Below, piece after piece: positions 13,345-20,401 of a stretch of DNA of 26,084 bases. The DNA comes from a virus: positions 1-26,084 of the IMG/VR virus record IMGVR_UViG_3300037847_006309, one strand, 5' to 3'. The notes under the pieces were generated by a model. That model saw nothing but the letters and a program-made list of their open reading frames with translations. It was not told where the DNA came from and ran no database searches. How positions within the stretch are numbered: the stretch's first letter is position 1; each line of letters starts with the position of its first letter. The translations under genes were made by a program, and so were the position numbers.

Positions 13345-14150
13345 AATACCTCCTCGATGTCCCATTTTTGAATTTGATATGTACCACGATGCTGAACTGA
13401 TCTAGTTGCCATTTGAATTGCTTTGTCAATAGAAAATGGTAGATCTTTTCCATTTGCATGAAGATATGTAAGAGTTGATATAAAGACATCACCAGCACCT
13501 GTGACATCATGCACATCAACTTTCGGTGCAGGAAATACTCTACTATTCCAAGTTGCACCGTCCTTACCTCTTGTCACGATAATTTCCGATTCATCATCAA
13601 CTTCCAAAAGTGCTTGATCTTCAAACTCATTGATTTTAATTATTGCATTTTTATAGCAAGTCAAATCAGTTTTCTTTGAATCTACAAATACAGGTCCATC
13701 AAAGTCTTTACAAATAGATGAAGCAACTTGATGAGTAATCAAACCTTTATCATAATCAGAAAAAACTATAGCATCGTATTGTATAGAGTCCTCTAGAAAA
13801 TCCCAAATAGTCAGTGCTTTCTTGACTTTATCACCTTTGTCAACTCTAAGAAGTTGATGACCAGATCTCTTATCAAGATACCTAATTTTAATTAGATCGT
13901 CTGGATCGTTAGAAATAAAGGTAACATTACATCCGAGAGCAAGTAAGTTTCTCTCAACGTTTGCTGCCATACCAGGACACACAGATCCCCAAGAGTAATC
14001 CATAATGGGCACTGGTGCCTCAGGGCTAATCCTATTACACTCACCATAATGATATTCGTCTTGGCAAGACTCACCAATCAGTAAGATGTTTAACGGTTTT
14101 AGTTGTTGAGTACTCTCCGATTCTATCAAAAAACCGAACTTGTTTCGCAT
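13341..14150 (-). CDS. Heptose-7-phosphate kinase-like protein (HldE kinase half)
   Basis: 269 residues of the PfkB sugar-kinase fold. NILLIGESCQDEYHYG, then NRISPEAPVPIMDYSWG, matches the RISPEAPVPV region characteristic of the HldE/RfaE N-terminal domain; PGMAANVERNLLALG is a variant of the GGAANVA loop; DVTGAGDVFISTLTY has the catalytic Asp and anion hole. It would phosphorylate D-glycero-D-manno-heptose 7-phosphate at C1. It is shorter than the usual ~310-residue domain. It overlaps the adenylyltransferase gene by 80 nt in a different frame. Confidence 0.85.
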   Translation of the reverse strand: MRNKFGFLIESESTQQLKPLNILLIGESCQDEYHYGECNRISPEAPVPIMDYSWGSVCPGMAANVERNLLALGCNVTFISNDPDDLIKIRYLDKRSGHQLLRVDKGDKVKKALTIWDFLEDSIQYDAIVFSDYDKGLITHQVASSICKDFDGPVFVDSKKTDLTCYKNAIIKINEFEDQALLEVDDESEIIVTRGKDGATWNSRVFPAPKVDVHDVTGAGDVFISTLTYLHANGKDLPFSIDKAIQMATRSVQHRGTYQIQKWDIEEVL

Positions 14151-14469
14151 AGTGTGAACCTACTACTTCTTTTCCTTTCCAATCGGAACCTACTACCATT
14201 GTATCAGGTTTAATTGATTCTAGCAAATATTCTAGTTCTTCTCTAGTATCAAAAATATGAACTATATCAACATATCTTATAGATTTGAGAACTGCTGCTC
14301 TGTCATATTGTGAAAAAATAGGTCTCTTGGGACCCTTCATCTCTGCCACCTTTCTATCAGAATCAATGGCAACAATGAGATAGTCTCCAAAAGACCTTGC
14401 ATACTCTAGAAGTTGAATGTGTCCTGGATGGAGAACATCAAAACAACCATTAACAAAAGATATTTTCAT
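14071..14469 (-). CDS. Heptose-1-phosphate adenylyltransferase-like protein (HldE transferase half)
   Basis: 132 residues, matching the C-terminal domain of HldE: SFVNGCFDVLHPGHIQLLE with the HxGH nucleotide-binding motif, KGPKRPIFSQYDRAAVL, and VGSDWKGKEVVGS near the end, finishing with EYSTTKTVKHL (the STT signature). It would activate heptose 1-phosphate to ADP-heptose. In most bacteria this is fused behind the kinase; here it is a separate gene located upstream of the kinase gene. ATGA overlap with the methyltransferase gene. Confidence 0.88.
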   Translation of the reverse strand: MKISFVNGCFDVLHPGHIQLLEYARSFGDYLIVAIDSDRKVAEMKGPKRPIFSQYDRAAVLKSIRYVDIVHIFDTREELEYLLESIKPDTMVVGSDWKGKEVVGSHYAKQVRFFDRIGEYSTTKTVKHLTDW

Positions 14470-15083
14470 TTCTTTTTAAAGACAGCAGTTAAAATATTTG
14501 TCTCACCCTCCTTATTTTTTCTGATCGTATCTTCAATATTACTAGAAGAGATAAATGTGTATCCCATACGTTTCATAAAATTGTAAAGAGAGTCTTCATC
14601 GAAATGCCAAAGATGTTCATCAGGTCTACGATGCTTCCAATTCATAAACCAATCTTCACTTTTATTGTGACAATGTGGTACAGAAATACAAACATAATTA
14701 CACTTCAAATCTTTAACAAATTCAATATCTTCAAAGTGTTCAAGTGAATCAAAGAAGGTGATGACATCATGAAAATCAGATAAATCTTCTACAAATTGAC
14801 AACCTTCAGGAAGACTAAAATTTGTTATATCAAAACCAGAACAGTTTTCTATAATGTTTTTACAAACCTTGAGAAAACTGCCGTCACCATACCCAACATC
14901 AAGAATACTATCTGGAACTCTACCAATAGATCCGATAATATTACCTAAACGAAGATACCCCATATAAGTAGGCAATTCACCATAATTAACATACCTAGTG
15001 TTTACATAATTTTCATTATAATCAATAACAGATTTTTCAATCTGATAGATTATACCGTCTCTATTTTTTGTATAGTTTTTCAT
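14466..15083 (-). CDS. SAM-dependent methyltransferase
   Basis: 205 residues. Motif I is SILDVGYGDGSFLKV, followed by FDVITFFDSLEHFE-like motif (DVITFFDSLEHFED) that is typical of Methyltransf_23/UbiE-like enzymes, then CISVPHCHNKSEDW and HLWHFDEDSLYNF. By context it probably methylates a sugar or glycan. Overlaps both neighbours by 4 nt (ATGA). The exact acceptor cannot be read from the sequence. Confidence 0.85.
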   Translation of the reverse strand: MKNYTKNRDGIIYQIEKSVIDYNENYVNTRYVNYGELPTYMGYLRLGNIIGSIGRVPDSILDVGYGDGSFLKVCKNIIENCSGFDITNFSLPEGCQFVEDLSDFHDVITFFDSLEHFEDIEFVKDLKCNYVCISVPHCHNKSEDWFMNWKHRRPDEHLWHFDEDSLYNFMKRMGYTFISSSNIEDTIRKNKEGETNILTAVFKKK

Positions 15084-15868
15084 TTTCTAAAAGGATAATC
15101 AACAATTGCCCATCTATTATTATTTGCATCACAATTAACCTGAATAATAGTATTCATTCTAATATCATGATAGTAAAGATTAGGTTTGATATGCTTTGCC
15201 ATACTATCAACTAAGCAGAAGAATGAACTAGCAACGCAATGAACCTCTTTAGCATTTTCAATTAACTTCTTGTATGCAAGCATATTTGTGGTCTGCCCGA
15301 TTTGTATTTCAACAACCTTAATGTTTTTGTTGAATTTACCCTTTCTCCATGACCACATTTCTATGGGATAATCACCCTCAGAACTTGAATTCTTATGAAC
15401 AACAATATACTCGGAAGCATCACCAACTAATTTATCATAAACTTCATCAGAACCAGGAACTTCTTCAGGCATCTTAAACATATCATATCTTTGCTTGAAT
15501 AAGATATTTGCCTGTTCGTAAAACTGCCTATCAAAATTAACAGCAAAAAATTCTTTCGGTGAATTTACTCTTTGAAGGTTTCTATAATAAACTTTTTCAA
15601 ATCCAATTCTTGTAACTGGCCATTCTTTTTCTTGTGCCCATTGAAACATTTCTCTCTCAAGAGTTGCCCAATCATCATTAAAAGGATGAATGACAATATT
15701 ATCAAAATCTTTGTATAAACAGTCTACTGTTTCAAAAAATTTTTTATGGCAGGGTATATGCAGAGTATCACAAAGATTCTCCGCATAGTAATGAACTATT
15801 CCATTGCAAATAAAATGATCACCTAAAGAAGTATGATGATGAAAAACAAGATCTTTAAACTGAGTCAT
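15080..15868 (-). CDS. GT9-like (heptosyltransferase-type) glycosyltransferase
   Basis: 262 residues. The start FHHHTSLGDHFICNGIVHYY resembles the GDxxxxxP N-terminal loop of ADP-heptose:LPS heptosyltransferases, and the C-terminal half (YIVVHKNSSSEGDYPIEMW, then ENAKEVHCVASSFFCLVDSM) looks like the GT-B donor-binding domain. Motif matches are partial, so the donor is uncertain; heptose is attractive because the heptose-activation genes are immediately downstream. ATGA overlaps on both sides. Confidence 0.6.
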   Translation of the reverse strand: MTQFKDLVFHHHTSLGDHFICNGIVHYYAENLCDTLHIPCHKKFFETVDCLYKDFDNIVIHPFNDDWATLEREMFQWAQEKEWPVTRIGFEKVYYRNLQRVNSPKEFFAVNFDRQFYEQANILFKQRYDMFKMPEEVPGSDEVYDKLVGDASEYIVVHKNSSSEGDYPIEMWSWRKGKFNKNIKVVEIQIGQTTNMLAYKKLIENAKEVHCVASSFFCLVDSMAKHIKPNLYYHDIRMNTIIQVNCDANNNRWAIVDYPFRK

Positions 15869-16722
15869 TCTGTTAGTCTTCCAAATTGATCAAACTGAAA
15901 TACATTCTTAGTATTTCCTCTATAAAGATTTGCCCATAATGCACAATTACCAGTATGATTTACTAAGTAACCACACTCAGATACAATTCGTAAAGCAGCA
16001 TCAAACCAAAGCTGATGATCTTTTGGATCCCCATTTTTCGATTCAATAGTATCAAGAACAGAAAGATTTGTATAGGAGACTTGAGTTTCTTGGAATGAAA
16101 TCATTTTTTCACCGAGCTCAGATTTAAAGAAATCACGAACTTTACCATCATCAGTTTGAATTAAAACTTTTTTAGCACCAGTAACTTTTAAAAGTTCATT
16201 AACAACTTTAAGGTAATCTTCTGGTGATGCTAATCTTACTTCAGTACCTTTATCAGTACCTCTATACAGAACAGAAATGACATTTTTTAAATCTAAGTCA
16301 TTAAAATATTTTTTCAATAATGTTGTTTTTCTAGAAGAAACAATATCACTTGGACTAAAAAATCTTTTAACTATTTGATTATACAAATCCCAATCATATA
16401 AATCAAATTGCTTTTGATTTTCATCTGGTAAAGTTATTTTTTTACCTATCGTTACTGGTACAGATGAATCTATTCTATGGAAATCTGGGTAGATATCTTT
16501 ATATCTATCTGCTGGTTTAAATCTTTTGAAACCATAATCAAAAGAAATTTTATCTGGAATAATATTATGATTACAAAGAAGAATCAATAAAGATAAAAAA
16601 GTTTGTGTTTCATTAGAATAAAAACCACAGTTCCACATGCACTGGAGTATATTCATTTCTGGGTGATCTATAGAAGAACATCCACCAGTTGCTGAAGTAT
16701 ATTTACAATGTCTTAATTTCAT
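15865..16722 (-). CDS. Fucosyltransferase-like protein
   Basis: 285 residues. NVISVLYRGTDKGTEVRLAS, then KKVLIQTDDGKVRDFFK, is the same HxRGTD...(I/V)xTDD pattern as in the fused transferase at 11129-12670, indicating a GDP-sugar-dependent enzyme of the alpha-1,6/O-fucosyltransferase-like group. Near the end, WFDAALRIVSECGYLVNHTG lines up with the motif that binds the donor. It follows directly (ATGA) after the GDP-mannose-epimerase-like gene, so GDP-L-galactose or GDP-L-gulose are possible donors. Confidence 0.72.
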   Translation of the reverse strand: MKLRHCKYTSATGGCSSIDHPEMNILQCMWNCGFYSNETQTFLSLLILLCNHNIIPDKISFDYGFKRFKPADRYKDIYPDFHRIDSSVPVTIGKKITLPDENQKQFDLYDWDLYNQIVKRFFSPSDIVSSRKTTLLKKYFNDLDLKNVISVLYRGTDKGTEVRLASPEDYLKVVNELLKVTGAKKVLIQTDDGKVRDFFKSELGEKMISFQETQVSYTNLSVLDTIESKNGDPKDHQLWFDAALRIVSECGYLVNHTGNCALWANLYRGNTKNVFQFDQFGRLTE

Positions 16723-17756
16723 AGTTGCTCCTTAATCCATGTATAAGTTTTAAGAATACCTTCCTCAAGAGACATTACATAGTCCCAATTAAGTTTTTCA
16801 CGAATCAAATCATTATTAGAATTACGTCCACGAACACCAAGAGGACCATCGATATGATTCTTCTCTACAGTCTTACCAGCAACACGAGCAGCAGTATCTA
16901 CCAGTTGATTGATAGTCACCATCTCCTCTGAACCAATATTTACAGGTCCAATGAAGTCGGAGTCCATGAGTCGTCTAGTTGCTTCAATGCATTCGTCAAT
17001 GAACAGGAAGGAACGAGTCTGTAGACCATCTCCCCACACCTCGATAGTTCCACCTTGTTCTGGGAGGTAAGCGACTTTACGGCAGATTGCAGCTGGTGCT
17101 TTCTCTCTTCCACCGTCCCAGGTCCCTTCAGGACCAAAGATGTTGTGGTAGCGAGCAATGCGAACAGGAATGCCGTGGTTACGATTGTAGGCAAGGTAGA
17201 GACGTTCACTGAAAAGTTTCTCCCATCCATACTCAGAGTCGGGATTTGCTGGATATGCTGAATCTTCACGACAATCGGGGTTATCAGGATCAAGTTGATT
17301 ATGCTCTGGATACATACAAGCAGAACCAGAATAGAAAATCTTAGTTTTATTTTGCTCTGTAATCATATTCCATTTACGTTGCTCTTCAAGAACGTTTAGA
17401 TTGATTTGAACAGAGTTGTTCATGATGTCTGCATCGTTCTCTCCAGTGAAAACGAAACCTGCACCACCCATATCAGCAGCAAACTGATAGATCTCATCAA
17501 AAGGTTCAAGGAACTTGTCTACAATATTTGCGTAGAAGTTTCCATTGTAACCAGCAAACTTAATACATCGACTAACCATATGTCGATCTCTAAGATCACC
17601 AATAATGAATTCATTAGCTTGAGTCGAAGAGAACTCAGGGTACTTGAGATCCACACCACGCACCCAGTATCCTTCTTGCCGAAGTCTCTTGACCATATGT
17701 GATCCAATAAAACCACCAGCACCAAATACTAGTGCCGTCTTCTTATATTCGGACAT
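16719..17756 (-). CDS. GDP-mannose 3,5-epimerase-like SDR enzyme
   Basis: 345 residues of the extended short-chain dehydrogenase fold. GAGGFIGSH binds NAD near residue 12. The sequence follows the plant-type GDP-mannose 3,5-epimerase closely: FAADMGGAGFVFTG, SGSACMYPEHNQL, YGWEKLFSERLY (catalytic Tyr/Lys), RYHNIFGPEGTWDGGREKAP, and VWGDGLQTRSFLFIDEC. The enzyme converts GDP-D-mannose to GDP-L-galactose and GDP-L-gulose. It has its own TTGATA/TATAAT promoter and no overlap with the gene upstream, so it may be transcribed separately. Confidence 0.88.
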   Translation of the reverse strand: MSEYKKTALVFGAGGFIGSHMVKRLRQEGYWVRGVDLKYPEFSSTQANEFIIGDLRDRHMVSRCIKFAGYNGNFYANIVDKFLEPFDEIYQFAADMGGAGFVFTGENDADIMNNSVQINLNVLEEQRKWNMITEQNKTKIFYSGSACMYPEHNQLDPDNPDCREDSAYPANPDSEYGWEKLFSERLYLAYNRNHGIPVRIARYHNIFGPEGTWDGGREKAPAAICRKVAYLPEQGGTIEVWGDGLQTRSFLFIDECIEATRRLMDSDFIGPVNIGSEEMVTINQLVDTAARVAGKTVEKNHIDGPLGVRGRNSNNDLIREKLNWDYVMSLEEGILKTYTWIKEQL

Positions 17757-17780
17757 AATGTTTTTAAGTTCTTAGTATAT

Positions 17781-17810
17781 ATTATAGTTTAATCCATCGT
17801 GGATTATCAA
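17781..17810 (-). promoter_or_regulatory. Internal sigma70-like promoter in sugar operon
   Basis: TTGATA (17805-17810), 18-bp spacer and TATAAT (17781-17786) on the minus strand, overlapping the last codons of the dehydratase-like gene and ending 25 nt before the ATG at 17756. It would allow the GDP-sugar part of the operon to be expressed apart from the first gene. Confidence 0.6.
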
Positions 17811-18801
17811 GAGTCCACTGAACAACTTCAGAAACTCTTTCTTCAATTGGTTTTGGTTCCCAACCCATCATCTTCATTTTTTCACCAGATAAAGCATAAC
17901 GAAGATCGTGACCAGGACGTTGAGAGTGGAAATCAACTAGTTCATAATTTAATTGCTTATTTTGAATCAAAGCAATCATTTGTGCTAATTCTAGATTGTT
18001 TAATTCTCTAGCACCAACAATATTAAACTTAGGACACTTGGCACCACCCCAATTGTTCTCTTCAATTGTATCTTGATTCAATAGAAATAACAATGCATCA
18101 GCAACATCTTCAGCATGAATATAATGTCTTGAACCAGGTACTGTTTTAGTTGGATCACTATGAATGGTAATAGATTCACCGTCCCGAATGCGTTTGATAC
18201 ACATAGGAATAAACTTCTCTGGGTGCTGACGTTGCCCAAAGACGTTCATCGTATGAGTGATATAGACAGGAACACCATAAGTATTGTGATATGCAACTGC
18301 TAGTTCTTCACCACCTGCCTTTGTTGCACTATATGGGTTAGTAGAATTATAACGATCATTCTCTTCGTAATTTACCCCAGCAGGTGCAGGACCAAAGACT
18401 TCATCAGTGCTGAAGTATACAAACCTTTCAAGATTATCCACACTACGAGCATAATCAAGAATATTTGCTGTACCAACTACATTGTCAAGAACGAACTCCA
18501 TAGGATATTCGATACTACGATCAACATGAGAACCAGCAGCAAGATGTAGAATGTAATCTACCTTGCCAATTTCAGATGCTATTAGTGGATTTACTGCTGC
18601 TTTTAAATCATGAAATACAACGTTTACTCTAGACCTATCTTCATCAGAAAAGTCTTTAAGGACATCTTGAAGACGATTTAAATTACCACTAAAGTCTAAT
18701 CTATCAAGAGTAACAATTTCCCAATCAGTTTGCTTCAGGATTTGAGAAATAACATGATGTGCAATAAACCCAGCACCACCAGTAACGAGTGCTCTTTTCA
18801 T
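17782..18801 (-). CDS. dTDP-glucose 4,6-dehydratase-like SDR enzyme
   Basis: 339 residues from the ATG at 18801 (MKRALVTGGAGFIAHHVISQ); upstream in-frame codons lie in the promoter region. NAD loop TGGAGFIAHH, HLAAGSHVDRSIEYP, FSTDEVFGPAP (catalytic Thr-Asp-Glu), NPYSATKAGGEEL (Tyr/Lys) and YITHTMNVFGQRQHPEKFIP match RfbB-type 4,6-dehydratases, which make the 4-keto-6-deoxy intermediate of deoxysugars from a nucleotide hexose. First gene of the sugar operon, directly behind a promoter. Confidence 0.9.
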   Translation of the reverse strand: MKRALVTGGAGFIAHHVISQILKQTDWEIVTLDRLDFSGNLNRLQDVLKDFSDEDRSRVNVVFHDLKAAVNPLIASEIGKVDYILHLAAGSHVDRSIEYPMEFVLDNVVGTANILDYARSVDNLERFVYFSTDEVFGPAPAGVNYEENDRYNSTNPYSATKAGGEELAVAYHNTYGVPVYITHTMNVFGQRQHPEKFIPMCIKRIRDGESITIHSDPTKTVPGSRHYIHAEDVADALLFLLNQDTIEENNWGGAKCPKFNIVGARELNNLELAQMIALIQNKQLNYELVDFHSQRPGHDLRYALSGEKMKMMGWEPKPIEERVSEVVQWTLDNPRWIKL

Positions 18802-18825
18802 ATTACAGTTTATACTACATCTGCT

Positions 18826-18854
18826 ATTATACAAAAAAAGCAGGGTTTACGCAA
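18826..18854 (-). promoter_or_regulatory. Sugar-operon promoter overlapping a terminator
   Basis: TATAAT (18826-18831) with TTGCGT 17 bp upstream (18849-18854) on the minus strand; 25 nt separate the -10 from the ATG at 18801. The -35 element lies within the loop and 3' arm region of the terminator hairpin at 18840-18860, so termination of the upstream transcript and initiation of the operon use the same DNA. Confidence 0.6.
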
Positions 18855-18860
18855 CCCTGC
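18833..18860 (-). terminator. Rho-independent terminator
   Basis: Minus strand: GCAGGGTT-5-AACCCTGC, a perfect 8-bp GC-rich stem, followed directly by seven T. It ends transcripts that pass through the tandem repeats at 18883-18986 and the oxygenase-like gene upstream. Confidence 0.92.
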
Positions 18861-18882
18861 TCTATAAGGTCTTTCATGCACG

Positions 18883-18986
18883 CCACTTGCTCTTTAATCA
18901 GAAGCAAGAAACTGAGCGGGGTAACCCCATCCGCACCACTTGCTCTTATGGTAAAGCAAGAAACCCGAGGGGTCGTTGACCCATCC
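18883..18986 (-). ncRNA. Candidate structured RNA: two tandem ~54-nt units
   Basis: Minus-strand units at 18936-18986 and 18883-18932 share the order GGATGGG, a small hairpin, GTTTCTTGCTT, a loop, AAGAGCAAGTGG. In each, CTTGCT pairs with AGCAAG. The first hairpin is GGGTC/GACCC in one unit and GGGG/CCCC in the other, which keeps pairing despite sequence change. A terminator follows 23 nt later. An alternative reading is a 42-residue ORF (19022 down to 18894, starting MPVMETRKQPW) with an internal GWVNDPSGFL/GWGYPAQFL repeat, but it lacks a ribosome site. Not matched to any RNA family I know. Confidence 0.5.
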
Positions 18987-19066
18987 CGACCAGGGTTGTT
19001 TACGTGTCTCCATCACGGGCATATTGGGGATGACTCCACCAGGGTAAGTTTATAGTCTGTCCAAGA

Positions 19067-19654
19067 CTAATCAATAGTAACATCGAAAGATATACAAAAT
19101 CTTTCATGTGGTGAAAGATTTGTCCCAACACTATGAATCAATTGAGAAGGGAAGATAAAAAGATACTCTGTTTGTGGAGTTATATTTAAATTATCCGATG
19201 TAAATTGATTAAAGTTTTTTAAAGTGGGAACAAGAGAGGTTTGAAAACAACTATTGCCTTCAAAAGTAATATCACCACTTTTCGAATTTACTTCTAAGTA
19301 ATAAATTCCACTAAACAGACAATTAGTATGTAAGTGTCTTTGACCCCAATCTTTTTGTTGATGTTTAATAGCCCAAGATCTACTAATGTTTAGTGGTACA
19401 TTATTGTCTATACTTAGATCTTCATAACCAAAATGATTTAATTCTACTTGAATTTTATCACGTAGGTTTTTTAGTTCTGGTATTTCTAAAATGTTTTCAC
19501 TTTCACTGATCCATCCATTTTCCATGGAGGTTCTCTTGTAAGAAAGATTCTTTACACAAGAAATCCAAGACCCCTCTATCTTTATGACAGAAGAATAAAG
19601 GGGTGTTGCGAAAATTGGACTTATATTTCGTTTAGTTGGAAGCACGAGCAACAT
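19067..19654 (-). CDS. 2OG-Fe(II) oxygenase-like protein (TIGR02466-type)
   Basis: 195 residues. After ISPIFATPLYSS, a typical family opening, the core is SWAIKHQQKDWGQRHLHTNC followed by SGIYYLEV, and the distal motif is LFIFPSQLIHSVGTN...RFCISFDV. The HxH and distal His positions match the 2OG-FeII_Oxy_5 group, whose members lack the usual HxD. Such proteins are common in cyanophages; the substrate is unknown. The start overlaps the upstream gene by 23 nt. Its transcript leads into the tandem structured repeats. Confidence 0.75.
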   Translation of the reverse strand: MLLVLPTKRNISPIFATPLYSSVIKIEGSWISCVKNLSYKRTSMENGWISESENILEIPELKNLRDKIQVELNHFGYEDLSIDNNVPLNISRSWAIKHQQKDWGQRHLHTNCLFSGIYYLEVNSKSGDITFEGNSCFQTSLVPTLKNFNQFTSDNLNITPQTEYLFIFPSQLIHSVGTNLSPHERFCISFDVTID

Positions 19655-19898
19655 CCTTTACGTAAGCAGGAACACCATCGGGGTCCAACCAACAGGTATA
19701 ATCATGATCTTCCATTGCAGTTAGCAACTGCATTTCATTATCACAAAGATACATGTCACGATATCGTCCAGTATAGGAGTCTACCTTTTGAATACGACAG
19801 TCTGGCATACCGTTGATTTCTAGTTTGCCACACTGAATATAACGATAAGGAAACCGTTCAAGAAGAACAGTTGGTTTTTTCACTTTTTTCATTTCCAT
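19632..19898 (-). CDS. 88-residue protein of unknown function
   Basis: The sequence starts MEMKKVKKPTVLLERFPYRY, with ATG codons at residues 1 and 3. Soluble, mixed, with three cysteines (IQCGKLEING, PDCRIQKVD, YLCDNEMQL) and a DHDYTCWLDPDGVPAYV segment. The upstream stop overlaps the first ATG as TGATG, and GAGG lies 8-9 nt upstream. Second gene of a small unit read from the promoter at 20136-20164. I do not recognise the family. Confidence 0.75.
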   Translation of the reverse strand: MEMKKVKKPTVLLERFPYRYIQCGKLEINGMPDCRIQKVDSYTGRYRDMYLCDNEMQLLTAMEDHDYTCWLDPDGVPAYVKDVARASN

Positions 19899-20113
19899 CA
19901 GGCAACCTCTACAGTTTCAAGATCGATAGCAACTTGATCCATTAGCATCTCATAATCATCTAGAGGATCACCAGAGAACACAATACCGTTATTTTCATAA
20001 AATTTACGGACCTTTTTGAAAAGTTTCGGATTCTTTACATCAAGGAAAATTTCACCGTTTGCTGCACTACGAAGAGTTTGAATGTCTTTCTTGAACTTAG
20101 AAGTGATAGTCAT
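19898..20113 (-). CDS. 71-residue protein of unknown function
   Basis: Sequence MTITSKFKKDIQTLRSAANG, then FLDVKNPKLFKKVRKFYENN, basic in the first two-thirds and acidic at the end (DQVAIDLETVEVA). Predicted mostly helical, no membrane segment. It is the first gene behind a strong sigma70-type promoter, with no clear ribosome site. Early expression is likely; function unknown. Confidence 0.75.
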   Translation of the reverse strand: MTITSKFKKDIQTLRSAANGEIFLDVKNPKLFKKVRKFYENNGIVFSGDPLDDYEMLMDQVAIDLETVEVA

Positions 20114-20135
20114 CGTTTCGATTGTTGACCTTGTT

Positions 20136-20164
20136 ATTATAAGGTTTTGACTTTATATAGTCAA
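20136..20164 (-). promoter_or_regulatory. Sigma70-type promoter for the 20113-19067 unit
   Basis: TTGACT (20159-20164), 17-bp spacer and TATAAT (20136-20141) on the minus strand, 11 of 12 consensus bases, ending 23 nt before the ATG at 20113. It directly follows the hairpin downstream of tRNA-Pro. Confidence 0.82.
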
Positions 20165-20166
20165 GA

Positions 20167-20186
20167 TGCCAGAAGTAAATCTGGCA
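20167..20186 (-). terminator. Hairpin immediately after tRNA-Pro
   Basis: TGCCAGA/TCTGGCA with a 6-nt loop, starting 1 nt after the tRNA discriminator base. The tail is only TCTT, so it may be a weak terminator or a stem that guides 3' processing of the tRNA rather than a full terminator. Confidence 0.5.
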
Positions 20187-20187
20187 A

Positions 20188-20261
20188 TCGGAATGACAGG
20201 ATTCGAACCTGCGACATCTCGCTCCCAAAGCGAGTGCTCTACCAAACTGAGCTACATTCCG
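20188..20261 (-). tRNA. tRNA-Pro (UGG)
   Basis: A 74-nt cloverleaf: acceptor CGGAATG/CATTCCG with discriminator A, D arm with TAGCTCAG, anticodon arm CTCGC-TTTGGGA-GCGAG (anticodon TGG), and T arm with GGTTCGAATCC. The 3' CCA is not encoded. It is preceded by its own promoter and a folded ~130-nt leader. Confidence 0.96.
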
Positions 20262-20264
20262 CAA

Positions 20265-20397
20265 CGTTACACTTATCAGTATGCTATGTGGGCACTACAC
20301 CCAGAATACTGACAGTTTGTAACGGAGCAAGAGAGTAACCAACTCTCATTCACAGTGTGGTTAGTACCATGGCAGGGTGCTCACTCCCCGTCACTGT
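20265..20397 (-). ncRNA. Candidate structured RNA leader upstream of tRNA-Pro
   Basis: Between the promoter and tRNA-Pro the minus-strand RNA can form a nested hairpin: CGTTACA/TGTAACG (20265-20271 with 20318-20324), inside it TCAGTA/TACTGA (20276-20281 with 20307-20312), then TGGG/CCCA. Next to it are GAGAGT/ACTCTC (20331-20336 with 20342-20347) and ACAGTG/CACTGT (20352-20357 with 20392-20397). The last pair begins about at the predicted transcription start. No ORF fills this gap. It may be a separate small RNA or a precursor segment removed by RNase P. Confidence 0.5.
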
Positions 20398-20401
20398 AGT
20401 A

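Noticed and set aside
18883-18986. CRISPR array
   Set aside because: Only two imperfect units with conserved hairpins and no unique spacers of regular length; no cas genes nearby.
18883-18986. Glutamine or guanidine riboswitch
   Set aside because: The conserved core sequences I know for these classes (including ACGR loops of the guanidine-II type) are not present in both units.
18789-19055. 88-residue plus-strand ORF
   Set aside because: It crosses the terminator, promoter and structured repeats on the opposite strand, has an odd Cys/Tyr/Ser-rich composition and no ribosome site; it is a chance reading.
20265-20324. Degenerate tRNA upstream of tRNA-Pro
   Set aside because: The outer 7-bp stem is acceptor-like, but there is no anticodon or T-arm sequence; the rest is a nested single hairpin.
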